NCBI RefSeq assembly: GCF_000745475.1
Contig: NZ_JQJJ01000015.1
Span: 1-64,000 of the forward strand
Direction of reading: 5' to 3'
DNA length: 64,000 nt
Source of the DNA: Allobosea sp. UNC402CLCol
GTDB lineage: Bacteria > Pseudomonadota > Alphaproteobacteria > Rhizobiales > Beijerinckiaceae
In this document: in pieces, positions 25,704 to 33,427 of the stretch
Numbering within the stretch: position 1 is the first letter of the stretch
How the letters are laid out: the number at the start of each line of letters is the position of its first letter
Position numbers and translations under genes: made by a program
Notes under the pieces: model-generated
Databases searched by the model: none
The model's input: only the letters and a program-made list of their open reading frames with translations
What the model was told of the DNA's origin: nothing

Positions 25704-26198
25704 ATGGCCGCTGAACCCAAGAAGCTCGACGACCTCTTTCTCGATACGCTCAAGGACATCTATTATGCCGAGAAGCAGATCCTGAAGGCTTTGCCGAAGA
25801 TGGCGCGCGCAGCCACTTCGCCGGAGGTCAAAAAGGCGTTCGAGACCCATCGAGACGAAACCGAAACCCATGTCGAGCGGCTCGCCGAGGTGTTCGAGCT
25901 TCTCGGGAAGGCGCCTCGCGGCAAGACTTGCGACGCTATCCTCGGCATCATCGACGAGGGAAAGAGCATCATCGAAGAGTTTGAGGGCAGTCCCGCGATC
26001 GATGCGGGTCTGGTCGCCGCCGCTCAGGCCGTCGAGCACTACGAAATCGCCCGCTACGGCACTCTCAAGACCTGGGCTAATGAGTTGGGCCTGAAGCAGG
26101 CCGTAACCCTCCTCGACCAGACGCTGAGCGAGGAAACCAAGACCGATCAGCTTCTGTCTAAGATCGGCATCTCCTCGGCGAACAAAAAGGCAGCCTGA
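25704..26198 (+). CDS. YciE/YciF-type ferritin-like protein (DUF892)
   Basis: A 164-residue four-helix protein of the DUF892 ferritin-like group. It begins LDDLFLDTLKDIYYAEKQILKALPKMA and carries the repeated E-x6-E/H pairs of a di-iron site (ETHRDETETHVERL, AAAQAVEHYEIARYGTL). The YciF relatives are general-stress or osmotic-stress proteins, and an EcfG-like promoter precedes the gene. AGGAGG stands before the ATG. Probable role: iron or peroxide handling under stress, by family knowledge. Confidence 0.85.
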   Translation: MAAEPKKLDDLFLDTLKDIYYAEKQILKALPKMARAATSPEVKKAFETHRDETETHVERLAEVFELLGKAPRGKTCDAILGIIDEGKSIIEEFEGSPAIDAGLVAAAQAVEHYEIARYGTLKTWANELGLKQAVTLLDQTLSEETKTDQLLSKIGISSANKKAA

Positions 26199-26289
26199 TG
26201 CCCCTTTGGTGCATCGCAACCGAAGGGCGCCCGCTTCCGGAGCATGCGGACCTTAGCGATCCCGCAATCTCCGGGAGCTTGCGAACGAG

Positions 26290-26832
26290 ATGACGGCGAC
26301 ATTCGAAATCCGCCGCTCCGGCAGCGATTGGATTCTGACGAGCGGCGCGGCGGTGACCCACCTTCGCAAACCGGCGAGAGGGGTGGTCGAAGACGCCGTT
26401 ACCAAGTGGCAGGGTGCGGAAGGAAACCCCATGCGCATAACGACAGCGGAAGCCTATACCGAAGCGGCCGCGCGGATTCAGAGTCTGTCCGACGCCAAGG
26501 AGGGCAGTCCGCAGGCAGAGGAACTGGCAGAACTCATTGCAGCGGTGAGGCAGTGGGACGCTCGCAAATCCTCCCTGGGTCAGGGGCATGCATCAGCGCC
26601 TGGAAATACCCGAACTGCGCAACGGCCAGGTCAGCCCGGCGCCGCAGACGAAACTCGGGCAGGTCCAAACCCGAGGTCTCCTCACCCGACGGGAGCGCAT
26701 CCCCCGTTCGCACGCGGCGATACCGAGAGTTTCGCGGCGGCGAAGCATGAAGCGGACCCAGCAGAATCATCCGGAGATGCCCTGCCCGCCGGTCGGCGCA
26801 GCGGAATGACCCGTTCGATCCGCAAGACCTGA
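26290..26832 (+). CDS. hypothetical protein with helical N-half and disordered C-half
   Basis: A 180-residue open frame. Residues about 48-95 (MRITTAEAYTEAAARIQSLSDAKEGSPQAEELAELIAAV, shown for position only in part as TAEAYTEAAARIQSL) resemble the short helical lead of HigA-type proteins; residues 1-45 look like an independent small beta-rich unit; residues 100-180 are Pro/Gly/Ser/Arg-rich and probably disordered. The real gene might instead begin at the ATG at 26431 and be shorter. No ribosome site decides this. It lies 29 bases before the isochorismatase-type gene. Confidence 0.38.
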   Translation: MTATFEIRRSGSDWILTSGAAVTHLRKPARGVVEDAVTKWQGAEGNPMRITTAEAYTEAAARIQSLSDAKEGSPQAEELAELIAAVRQWDARKSSLGQGHASAPGNTRTAQRPGQPGAADETRAGPNPRSPHPTGAHPPFARGDTESFAAAKHEADPAESSGDALPAGRRSGMTRSIRKT

Positions 26833-26861
26833 TCGCCGGAGATTTCTTGAAGGGATGAGCA

Positions 26862-27470
26862 ATGGCGGCCCATGGGCTGGTGCATGGCGAGCTCGGCCTG
26901 AACTGCATTCACCTTTGCGTCGACATGCAGCGACTTTTCGGGCCGGGTTACCCTTGGGCCTTCCCTTGGCTCCAGAAGGTTCTGCCGGCGGTCGAGGAAT
27001 TATGCGGATCTCACCCGGAACGGACTCTCTTCACCCGCTTCATCCCGGCCGAGCGCGAGGGTGACGGGCGCGGCACATGGCAGCGCTATTATCGGAGATG
27101 GCCGCAGGTCACCTTGGAAAGGGCCGGCGTCGAAGCCGTCCGCCTCCTGCCCTCTCTTGAGCGGTTCGTTCCGCCCGCCCATGTGCTGGACAAGAGGGTT
27201 TACTCACCCTGGAGCGAAGGCCGCCTCGACCACTTCATGGCGGAGCGTGAAATCGATACGGTCATCGTCACCGGCGGCGAGACCGATGTCTGTGTTCTCG
27301 CGACCGTGCTTGGAGCCGTCGATCGAGGCCTGCGGGTCGTACTGGTCATCGACGCCTTGTGCAGCTCATCTGACGCAACGCACGACGCACTGATGGAACT
27401 GTACCTTTCCCGCTTCAGCCAGCAAATCGAGGCCGCTTCCACCAGCGAGGTCCTGGTACAGTGGCGGTAG
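26862..27470 (+). CDS. isochorismatase-fold cysteine hydrolase
   Basis: A 202-residue hydrolase of the isochorismatase/nicotinamidase superfamily with the full Asp-Lys-Cys triad: D21 (CVDMQRLF), K111 (LDKRVYSPW) and C144 (TGGETDVCVLATV). Such enzymes cleave amides or enol ethers of small molecules; the substrate here is unknown. The ATG at 26862 gives a slightly long N-terminus before the first strand. Its last 120 bases have a decayed twin at 5715-5829. The dehalogenase-fold hydrolase follows 394 bases downstream with its own stress-type promoter. Confidence 0.8.
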   Translation: MAAHGLVHGELGLNCIHLCVDMQRLFGPGYPWAFPWLQKVLPAVEELCGSHPERTLFTRFIPAEREGDGRGTWQRYYRRWPQVTLERAGVEAVRLLPSLERFVPPAHVLDKRVYSPWSEGRLDHFMAEREIDTVIVTGGETDVCVLATVLGAVDRGLRVVLVIDALCSSSDATHDALMELYLSRFSQQIEAASTSEVLVQWR

Positions 27471-27814
27471 CGGGTGGCACACCGGCAACCCGCGAACTGA
27501 GGCTGCTGTATTTCGTCGGTGTTCTGGGAGATCCGCCGCGCTCGAAGATCCGCTTTCGGCGTTGCGACCTTCCAGCGAAGCGATCTGGTTTGCCTTGCCG
27601 TGATGAGGGAGCGCATCTGCCGGCCTTCGCCTTCGGCGCCGGGATCGGCGACGTCGTGGATGGCTGGGCCTGGACGCCTAACGTAGTCGCCTTCGCGACG
27701 AATGTAAGGACAATGGGTTTTTCTGAAGGGAATGGTCCTCGAGGAGGCTTCCAACGCCGCGGACTACCATTCGAACGGTGGAAGAACGGGTTCTGCTCCC
27801 GAAGGAACTGCGAC
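27471..27814 (+). other. 344-bp gap between the two hydrolases
   Basis: No recognisable gene. The right end carries the EcfG-like site of the next gene; open frames here lack ribosome sites and family resemblance. Confidence 0.45.
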
Positions 27815-27839
27815 CGAACAACGCTCTGGAATAATCGTT
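27815..27839 (+). promoter_or_regulatory. EcfG-like promoter candidate before the dehalogenase-fold gene
   Basis: CGAAC, 16 bases, CGTT; the -10 half ends 25 bases before the ATG at 27865. The upstream in-frame ATG at 27838 would overlap this site. Confidence 0.5.
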
Positions 27840-27864
27840 GTTACCTCACGCGGAGGGTCAGCGA

Positions 27865-28743
27865 ATGTTCGAAGGATTCAAGCTCGCGGCAATCGAGCTG
27901 ACGAGAGGAGCGATCCGGTTTCGCGTTGGCGGAAGCGGCCCACCGCTTCTGCTTCTCCACGGTCATCCCCGCACGCATACGACTTGGCACAGAGTCGCCA
28001 CGCTCCTGCGGGAACGCCATACGGTGATCTGCCCAGACCTCCCCGGGTTCGGCGGCTCATATAAGCCTGCCGACCGGTCCGACCATGTAAACTCATCCAA
28101 GAGGGCGAAGGCACAAGCTCTGGTCGAGCTGATGAACCAGCTTGGGCACGACTCCTTCGGTGTCGCGGGACACGACAGAGGTTCGTATGTCGCGTTTCGG
28201 ATGGCGATGGACCATCCCACACGGGTTCGTAGACTGGCGGTTTTGGACAGTGTTCCGATCCTGGAGGCCCTGGAGCGCTGCCGTTTGGAGTTCGCCCAGC
28301 GCTGGTGGCACTGGTTTTTTTATGCCCAGCCGGAGAAACCGGAACGCGCGATCGGGACCGATCCCCTAGCCTGGTATGGCGGCTCGCCGGCAGAAATGGG
28401 CAAGGAAAATTTTGCAGACTTCCTCGAAGCCATTTCTGATCCGATCACGGTCCACACGATGATCGAGGATTATCGGGCAGGTTTGACTATCGACGCAGAC
28501 CATGATCGCGACGACCGTGCCAACGCCCGCAAGCTCGATTGCCCGGTCCTGGCGCTCTGGTCGGAGAGAGATGACTTGGTGCATCTCTATGGCGATGTGG
28601 TCGCGGTATGGCGCAGATGGGCCAATGACGTTCGCGGAGCCTCCGTTCCCAGCGGGCATCATATGGCGGAGGAGGCCCCCGTCGAACTGGCCCGGGCGCT
28701 CGATGGGTTTTTTCACGACGCTGGAACTCGAGATTCTATTTGA
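27865..28743 (+). CDS. alpha/beta hydrolase of the haloacetate dehalogenase type
   Basis: A 292-residue alpha/beta hydrolase whose active site resembles fluoroacetate/haloacetate dehalogenases: oxyanion strand LLLLHGHPRTH, nucleophile Asp in AGHDRGS (D104, with R105), halide-binding H149-W150 in WWHWFF, Y203 in EDYRAG and the catalytic His of SGHHMAEEAP near 265. One difference is clear: fluoroacetate dehalogenase holds the carboxylate with two Arg (D-R-x-x-R), while here the second is Tyr (DRGSY). Substrate may therefore be a different short acid, ester or epoxide. The 3' third has a decayed twin at 7667-7994. Confidence 0.82.
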   Translation: MFEGFKLAAIELTRGAIRFRVGGSGPPLLLLHGHPRTHTTWHRVATLLRERHTVICPDLPGFGGSYKPADRSDHVNSSKRAKAQALVELMNQLGHDSFGVAGHDRGSYVAFRMAMDHPTRVRRLAVLDSVPILEALERCRLEFAQRWWHWFFYAQPEKPERAIGTDPLAWYGGSPAEMGKENFADFLEAISDPITVHTMIEDYRAGLTIDADHDRDDRANARKLDCPVLALWSERDDLVHLYGDVVAVWRRWANDVRGASVPSGHHMAEEAPVELARALDGFFHDAGTRDSI

Positions 28744-28991
28744 AGAAGCACCTGGCAATCTCCACGAAACCACGGAAGCCTCTCGACCGCAGGTACATGG
28801 ACCCGCCTGAGCCTTCGATGGAATTCGCGCCACCAAGGTCCATTATTCACGACCGGGAATGAGCGTTCATCATCCCGCACCCTATCAACGAGTTCCTTGG
28901 CTGGCATGTCGCCCGCGAGCAGGGTCCGGTCGGTATCGAGTGGGTGATGTCCGAGGGAGCCGACGGCGGAGATAGCGTAGCATGCCTGACC

Positions 28992-29291
28992 TTAGGAGGA
29001 TGGATCGATTCGATCCGCCACGGCATCCTTCTTTCCCCGTGGTAGAAGCGTCATCACCAAGATGAAAGCGGAAAGAACAAAACAGATGCTATTCGTGACA
29101 ATGAGAGGCCACTCACCCAGACCAAGTCCATATACGGTCCAGAGAGCGAAGCCCGTGACGGTGAAACTGTAGGTCACCGGAGAGATCGCCTGCGTATCGC
29201 GTGTTCTGACGATCCGCCAGGCCTGAGGCACGAAACTGATCGTCGAGCACACCGCCGCGAATGTGCCAGCAACCGCGATCCACTTCATCAC
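28992..29291 (-). CDS. SemiSWEET-like PQ-loop membrane protein
   Basis: A 99-residue protein with three membrane spans and the PQ motif in the first (TISFVPQAWRIVRTRDTQAISP), followed by TYSFTVTGFALWTVYGL. This is the single three-helix unit of bacterial SemiSWEETs, which dimerise to move sugars. It is the last gene of a four-gene minus-strand operon and starts six bases after the gene before it. Sugar specificity is not predictable. Confidence 0.8.
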   Translation of the reverse strand: MMKWIAVAGTFAAVCSTISFVPQAWRIVRTRDTQAISPVTYSFTVTGFALWTVYGLGLGEWPLIVTNSICFVLSAFILVMTLLPRGKKDAVADRIDPSS

Positions 29292-29297
29292 AGTCGC

Positions 29298-29579
29298 CTA
29301 TCGAGACAGGCGACGAGCATTTGCCCGGACCTTGCGCTGATACCCACGAACAATGCCTTCGGTGCCGTACCTGATGCGGCCTTTCAACACGGCCTGCCGG
29401 CTTGCCGCGGTTTTTTCGTTGACCATCCGAGCAGCCTCTCGTTTCGCGGCTGGACCACCCCCTGCGAGTTCAATCCCGCGCAGCCACACGACCTGCTGCG
29501 CCTCGAATGCAAGCATCGACATCTGCGGCTTAAACATCCGCAGCCTGTTTTCCGATAGGCTTGCGTGACGTTCTGCCAT
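29298..29579 (-). CDS. small conserved-looking protein, possibly phasin-like
   Basis: A 93-residue, basic, helical protein (SMLAFEAQQVVWLRGIELAGG, KREAARMVNEKTAASRQAV). Size and amphipathic helices recall phasin-like proteins, but I cannot assign a family. The ATG at 29579 lies one base after the stop of the preceding gene; the longer open frame to 29708 lies wholly inside that gene and is not used. Confidence 0.5.
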   Translation of the reverse strand: MAERHASLSENRLRMFKPQMSMLAFEAQQVVWLRGIELAGGGPAAKREAARMVNEKTAASRQAVLKGRIRYGTEGIVRGYQRKVRANARRLSR

Positions 29580-29580
29580 T

Positions 29581-29838
29581 TCAGCGGGACCGAGACGTCG
29601 CGCCGCGCGCCGCACTCTCTGTGCCAGGCTTCGGTGAGATATCCCTTGCGCGCAAAGCCCGGGCTTCCAGATTAAGCCGATACAAGCCATAGCCCACCGC
29701 CCCGGCAAGCATGACCGGCGTGGGCAACCTGGTCGCCAGCAGCGTCAAGGGAACAGCAAATCTCTCGGGGATTTCGCCTCGCTCGACGTTCCGAGCAATC
29801 CAGGCTCCAGCCAGACTGGAAAATGCAGCCCGGATCAT
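29581..29838 (-). CDS. small membrane-associated protein of unknown function
   Basis: An 85-residue protein with one hydrophobic region (FAVPLTLLATRLPTPVMLAGAVGYGLY, about 27-53) and a basic C-terminal tail. No family recognised. Its ATG overlaps the stop of the preceding gene in ATGA form, so translation is coupled. It resembles the many tiny envelope proteins in stress operons of this group. Confidence 0.5.
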   Translation of the reverse strand: MIRAAFSSLAGAWIARNVERGEIPERFAVPLTLLATRLPTPVMLAGAVGYGLYRLNLEARALRARDISPKPGTESAARGATSRSR

Positions 29839-30020
29839 TTCGTTTCCTCCGCCGCACCCGGCGTGATCGGAACCTGCTCGGCAACAGGGTCACTCGCCGG
29901 AAAAGTATCCTTGAGCGCCTTGTCCAGCTTCTGATCGGGTGTCAGTTCTCGCTCTTCCCTACGTTGCGTCTTTTGTTCCCGGCGAAGGCTCTCAACTGCG
30001 GGGTTGTGCTCGTTCTCCAC
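29835..30020 (-). CDS. small acidic protein ending in an FPASDP-type motif
   Basis: A 61-residue hydrophilic protein begun by GTG at 30020, which has AAGGAG six bases upstream. The C-terminal half LDKALKDTFPASDPVAEQ contains the short FPASDP motif found in many tiny alphaproteobacterial proteins of unknown role. The longer open frame to 30251 crosses the EcfG-like promoter and is rejected. First gene of the operon 30020 to 28992. Confidence 0.58.
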   Translation of the reverse strand: MENEHNPAVESLRREQKTQRREERELTPDQKLDKALKDTFPASDPVAEQVPITPGAAEETK

Positions 30021-30056
30021 GGATGTCTCCTTGACTCTTTGACTGAGTGGAGACTG

Positions 30057-30081
30057 AACGCTGTGGTCCCGCGCTCGTTCC
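30057..30081 (-). promoter_or_regulatory. EcfG-like promoter of the four-gene small-protein operon
   Basis: Minus strand: GGAAC, 16 bases, CGTT, exact consensus, 37 bases before the GTG at 30020. Confidence 0.7.
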
Positions 30082-30268
30082 AGTAAGAGCTCGGCAACAA
30101 GCGCCGACATTCGCACGGGGAGACATTTCGCCGTTAGGGCCATATTGGCGCGATACCCTTCTGGCTCTTTCCAAAGCCAACCGCCCAAAACGCGTTTCCT
30201 CACGGTCGACAGACGGTGGGGCGTGATCCTGGTATCCGCGGCTTTCCCCAATTCGGGCTCGCGACGCG

Positions 30269-30294
30269 GGAACGTCCAATGGTGCGCCGGAGTT
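30269..30294 (+). promoter_or_regulatory. weaker EcfG-like promoter candidate before the cupin gene
   Basis: GGAAC, 17 bases, AGTT; the -10 half ends 26 bases before the ATG at 30321. The base before GTT is not the preferred C. Confidence 0.42.
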
Positions 30295-30320
30295 CAGGAA
30301 GCTTCTCTGGAGAGGCTACC

Positions 30321-30845
30321 ATGACCCGGGTGACAGTAACCGCCTTGCATTTCGAGCCGCGGGGCTTCGTTCCCAACAATCCCAGGTTGCCAGCCTTGAT
30401 TTATGAAAGGGCGTTCGATCCTGCGGCGACCATTGATCTCACCACGTTCATGGAGAAGCTTTTCCAAGAAAACGGATGGCCGCCTCAGTGGCGAGATGGG
30501 ATTTACGAGTTCGACCACTACCACGCCCAGGGCCATGAGGTTCTTGGCATAGCAGCGGGGTCGGCCGAGCTCGTGCTCGGGGGAGAGGGCGGCCGCGAGG
30601 TCAGGGTGGAAGCTGGCGACGTCTTGCTGCTGCCCGCAGGGACTGGGCATCGGCGCCTCAGGCAGTCCGATGATTTCCTCGTTGTCGGTGCGTATCCGCC
30701 CGGCCAGGCTGGAGACATCGTTCGCGAGGAACCATCGCCTGCAATGAAACAGAGGATCGCCCTATTGAGCTTTCCACCCAAGGATCCAGTTTTGGGTGAT
30801 GAGGGACCGATGCTCCGCTTCTGGGCGAACGCCAGCGTTCCTTGA
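30321..30845 (+). CDS. cupin-domain protein (YjlB-like)
   Basis: A 174-residue single-domain cupin. Residues about 65-125 hold both cupin motifs: FDHYHAQGHEVLGIAAGSAEL (His and Glu metal ligands) and VEAGDVLLLPAGTGHRRL (closing His). The preceding FVPNNPRLPALIYERAF matches the lead of YjlB-type proteins. Function unknown. The ATG at 30321 is chosen over the upstream one at 30216 because the EcfG-like site lies between them. Confidence 0.75.
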   Translation: MTRVTVTALHFEPRGFVPNNPRLPALIYERAFDPAATIDLTTFMEKLFQENGWPPQWRDGIYEFDHYHAQGHEVLGIAAGSAELVLGGEGGREVRVEAGDVLLLPAGTGHRRLRQSDDFLVVGAYPPGQAGDIVREEPSPAMKQRIALLSFPPKDPVLGDEGPMLRFWANASVP

Positions 30846-30956
30846 GGCTCGCAAATATCGGACTTGTGCCTGCGGCTGGCGCCTGCAAGGCGCGCGAAAT
30901 CGATGCGCGGTGCCGTGGCCTGCTGGCCATGTGAATCATGGCCACATCAGCCCATT

Positions 30957-30982
30957 GGAACCTCGGTGCCAGACTGCCCGTT
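30957..30982 (+). promoter_or_regulatory. EcfG-like promoter before the DUF2171 gene
   Basis: GGAAC, 17 bases, CGTT; the -10 half ends 32 bases before the ATG at 31015. Confidence 0.65.
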
Positions 30983-31014
30983 GCCGACCGTGGTATTCGG
31001 AAGGAGAGCTAGCG

Positions 31015-31254
31015 ATGATGTTCGTGGAGCAAATCAAGGAAGGCCAGCGCGTGATCGGATCCGATGGAGGGCATATCGGGACCGTCGACGCTCTGAGTGG
31101 CCAGCTCATCAAGCTCAAGAAGAATGATCCAGAGTCGGGCGGAGCCCATCATTACCTTGACCTGGCGCTCGTCGTTGACCTCCAGGACGATACGATCAAG
31201 CTAATCATCCCAGCGGCTGAGGCTAAGGGGAGATGGTCGGAGGCGACCGAGTAA
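31015..31254 (+). CDS. DUF2171-type small protein
   Basis: A 79-residue protein with one PRC-barrel-like DUF2171 unit: EQIKEGQRVIGSDGGHIGTVDAL, IKLKKNDPESGGAHHYLDLALV. AAGGAG precedes the twin ATGs at 31015 and 31018. DUF2171 proteins are frequent companions of stress genes; a direct role is unknown. The exact EcfG-like promoter supports stress control. Confidence 0.75.
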   Translation: MMFVEQIKEGQRVIGSDGGHIGTVDALSGQLIKLKKNDPESGGAHHYLDLALVVDLQDDTIKLIIPAAEAKGRWSEATE

Positions 31255-31337
31255 ATGGACCGACGCCAGCGCGACCATCGTCGCTGGACCCACCCAGGCG
31301 AGAATCGCGGCTCAGTCCGAGCGCCTCTGGAGGCAGA

Positions 31338-31655
31338 GTGAGTGATCCTATCGGTGATCGCGCGGCCCGCTACGGCGAAATCGAGGGCAAGTTTCCGGTT
31401 TGGTTGGAAGCGATCGAGGTGACTACTGGCGATCAGCAGGCTCGGTTCGCCGTTGTCGGCTTCTTGCTTGGCGGCGCGTTGGCCCTGATCGAGGACTTTC
31501 GACGATTGGCGGTATCGCGTTTGAGGAGAGCCGTCATTGAAGATCGCGACCTACAATGTGAACGGCATAAATGGCCGGTTGTCCGTTCTTCTCCGGTGGC
31601 TCAAGCAAGACTGCCCCGATGTTGTGTGTCTACAAGAGCTGAAATGTTCAGCTGA
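31338..31655 (+). CDS. possible small protein overlapping xthA
   Basis: A 105-residue frame from GTG at 31338 with GGAGG five bases upstream. Residues 1-65 (PIGDRAARYGEIEGKF, FAVVGFLLGGALALIEDF) look coded, with one hydrophobic span; the last 40 residues lie in another frame of xthA and look like shadow sequence. Either the gene is real and overlaps xthA by 119 bases, or it has lost its own end. No family recognised. Confidence 0.3.
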   Translation: MSDPIGDRAARYGEIEGKFPVWLEAIEVTTGDQQARFAVVGFLLGGALALIEDFRRLAVSRLRRAVIEDRDLQCERHKWPVVRSSPVAQARLPRCCVSTRAEMFS

Positions 31656-32319
31656 TCGTTTTCCGGAGCGCGAATTGCAGCAAGCCGGCTACGCTGCGGT
31701 TTGGCACGGTCAAAAGAGTTGGAATGGTGTCGCTATCCTCGCACGGGGCCGACCGCCAGTCCTCACCCGCCGGGGATTGCCGGGAGATCCTGATGACAGC
31801 CATAGCCGATACATCGAGGCGGCGGTCAACGGGGTACTGATCGGATGTCTCTATCTCCCCAACGGGAATCCGGTCCCTGGACCCAAGTTCGAATACAAGC
31901 TTCGCTGGTTTGACCGGTTGCTGAGCTATGCAGACGAACTGCTCTCGCACGACGTACCGGTCGCACTCCTCGGCGATTTTAATGTCATGCCGACGGAGCT
32001 CGACGTTTATGCACCCGAGCGATGGCGAGATGATGCTCTCTTTCGTCCAGAGGTTAGGAAGGCCTATGCCGACCTGATTCATCAGGGTTGGACGGACACC
32101 GTTAGACATCTTCATCCGAGAGAGCGAATTTATACGTTCTGGAAGTACTGGCGAAACTCATTCGAACGCGGCGCGGGACTTCGCCTCGACCATATTCTGC
32201 TCAGCCCCACCCTTGCACCCCGATTGAAATCCGCGGAAGTTCGACGCGCTCCGCGAGGCTGGGACCACACCAGCGACCACGCGCCGGTTATGATCCAGCT
32301 TCTGCCGCCCCGTTCATGA
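31537..32319 (+). CDS. xthA: exodeoxyribonuclease III / AP endonuclease
   Basis: A 260-residue Mg-dependent AP endonuclease of the ExoIII family, which cuts DNA at abasic sites. Catalytic blocks: YNVNGIN (6-12), CLQELK with metal ligand E34, LYLPNGN, LLGDFNVMP, and the final WDHTSDHAPV with the paired Asp and His. The start is TTG at 31537, preceded by GAGGAG; no ATG is available near it, and KIATYNVNG must be the N-terminus. Base excision repair fits the stress content of the region and the UdgX fragment at the left edge. Confidence 0.9.
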   Translation: MKIATYNVNGINGRLSVLLRWLKQDCPDVVCLQELKCSADRFPERELQQAGYAAVWHGQKSWNGVAILARGRPPVLTRRGLPGDPDDSHSRYIEAAVNGVLIGCLYLPNGNPVPGPKFEYKLRWFDRLLSYADELLSHDVPVALLGDFNVMPTELDVYAPERWRDDALFRPEVRKAYADLIHQGWTDTVRHLHPRERIYTFWKYWRNSFERGAGLRLDHILLSPTLAPRLKSAEVRRAPRGWDHTSDHAPVMIQLLPPRS

Positions 32320-32540
32320 CCGTTCCCTACAGCATTTCAGCCGCTCATCTTCTGGTGGAGCCTGGGGATGTGACGCTGATCGGCAGCCTTCTGACGCAAG
32401 CGCAGCGTTTCGATGGGCTGGCTCAGCTCTCCTTGAAACCGCAGATCCCCACCACGATCTGTCTCATGACCATGCGCAGCCGGCCGCTGTCGCGATTGGC
32501 AGCCCGCTTTGTCGAGATCGTCCGCAAGCAGCAATTGTGA
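32316..32540 (+). pseudogene. fragment resembling the C-terminal end of a LysR effector domain
   Basis: A 74-residue frame whose ATG overlaps the xthA stop. PHLLVEPGD-like and RPLSRLAARFVEIVRK segments (here AHLLVEPGD, RPLSRLAARFVEIVRK) are typical of the last strand and helix of LysR-type regulators. No HTH and no first lobe exist. I take it as a left-over of a larger gene, though an independent small gene coupled to xthA is possible. Confidence 0.4.
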
Positions 32541-32941
32541 AGCAGGGCTCTGCCCGAGCCAAACCTCGGCGCGCAGCGCTTCTGAGGCGATCGCTCGAGG
32601 CTCTGTGACTCAGTTGTGCCGCCCTTCCGGAAAACCGGCTCCGACCGACGATTTTAGCTCAACAGATTGATATATCCGTGGAATTTTTGAGAACCGAGCC
32701 GCGCTTCCCAGCTTCGGAGAGCAGATCTCCGTGGCAGCTCGACCGATCCGGATTTGTGACAGGACTAGTGCGTCGACGCGCGCCTGCCGCATGGCATAGT
32801 TATCTGAATGGCGGATTGCGCTTCCAGACGCATGACCCATATTGGGCGAGCGGCTTGTTGACCCCTCCAGCCCCCCTCCCGCTGGAGCCTGGTCCCGCCG
32901 TTCCCCTCGAAGCTTTCGGCTCAGCGCCACGGCTTCTCCTT
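32541..32941 (+). other. 401-bp gene-free stretch before a strong terminator
   Basis: No credible reading frame was seen. A strong plus-strand terminator closes it, so it holds either the long 3' tail of the xthA transcript or an unrecognised small RNA. A loose -35/-10 pair (TTGCGC, 17 bases, ATATTG near 32818-32846) is possible but weak. Confidence 0.35.
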
Positions 32942-32974
32942 GGCCGGCTCCCTTTGGGACGCCGGCCTTTTTTT
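32942..32974 (+). terminator. strong intrinsic terminator
   Basis: Stem GGCCGGC/GCCGGCC with an inner TCCC/GGGA stem around TTT, followed by seven Ts. The nearest complete plus-strand gene upstream is xthA, 620 bases away. Confidence 0.8.
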
Positions 32975-33035
32975 CTGAACGACGCATGGGACAACCAGAG
33001 AAAGTGCCCTCCGCGTTTCGCGCATCGCATCTGCA

Positions 33036-33060
33036 TGAACTTTGGCGCGACCAATTCGTT
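33036..33060 (+). promoter_or_regulatory. EcfG-like promoter candidate before the ABM-like gene
   Basis: TGAAC, 16 bases, CGTT, one mismatch; the -10 half ends 34 bases before the ATG at 33095. Confidence 0.42.
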
Positions 33061-33094
33061 AGTCGATCGTCCGTCAGTAGGTAGGAGGCGTGGA

Positions 33095-33427
33095 ATGACT
33101 ACGGCATCGATCTTGCGACGCTGGGCATCTAAAATCCGCACCGGGGATCGCGCAGGCTATGTCGACTACGTCCGCTCGACTGGCGGAGACGACTACAGCA
33201 GTACGCCGGGCAATCTGGGATTCCAAATGCTTCTACGAGATCTCCCTGATGGCACGACAGAGATCGAGACGCTCAGCTGGTGGGATTCGATCGACGCGAT
33301 AGTGGCCTTCGCCGGTGCAGATCATAACCGCGCCCGCTATTATCCCGAGGACGATCGCTTTCTGCTGGTCAAGCCGGAGTTTGTAACGCACTTCGAGGTC
33401 GTCCTCGACGCCCGCCATGGATGGTAG
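33095..33427 (+). CDS. antibiotic-biosynthesis-monooxygenase-like (dimeric alpha-beta barrel) protein
   Basis: A 110-residue protein of the dimeric alpha/beta-barrel type: LRRWASKIRTGDRAGYVDYVRSTG, then NLGFQMLLRDLPDGTTEIETLSWWDSIDAIVAFAG and a final strand FEVVLDARHGW. GTAGGAGG precedes the ATG at 33095. The longer open frame back to 32678 crosses the terminator and the promoter. Substrate unknown; relatives include stress-induced quinol- or haem-handling proteins. Confidence 0.7.
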   Translation: MTTASILRRWASKIRTGDRAGYVDYVRSTGGDDYSSTPGNLGFQMLLRDLPDGTTEIETLSWWDSIDAIVAFAGADHNRARYYPEDDRFLLVKPEFVTHFEVVLDARHGW

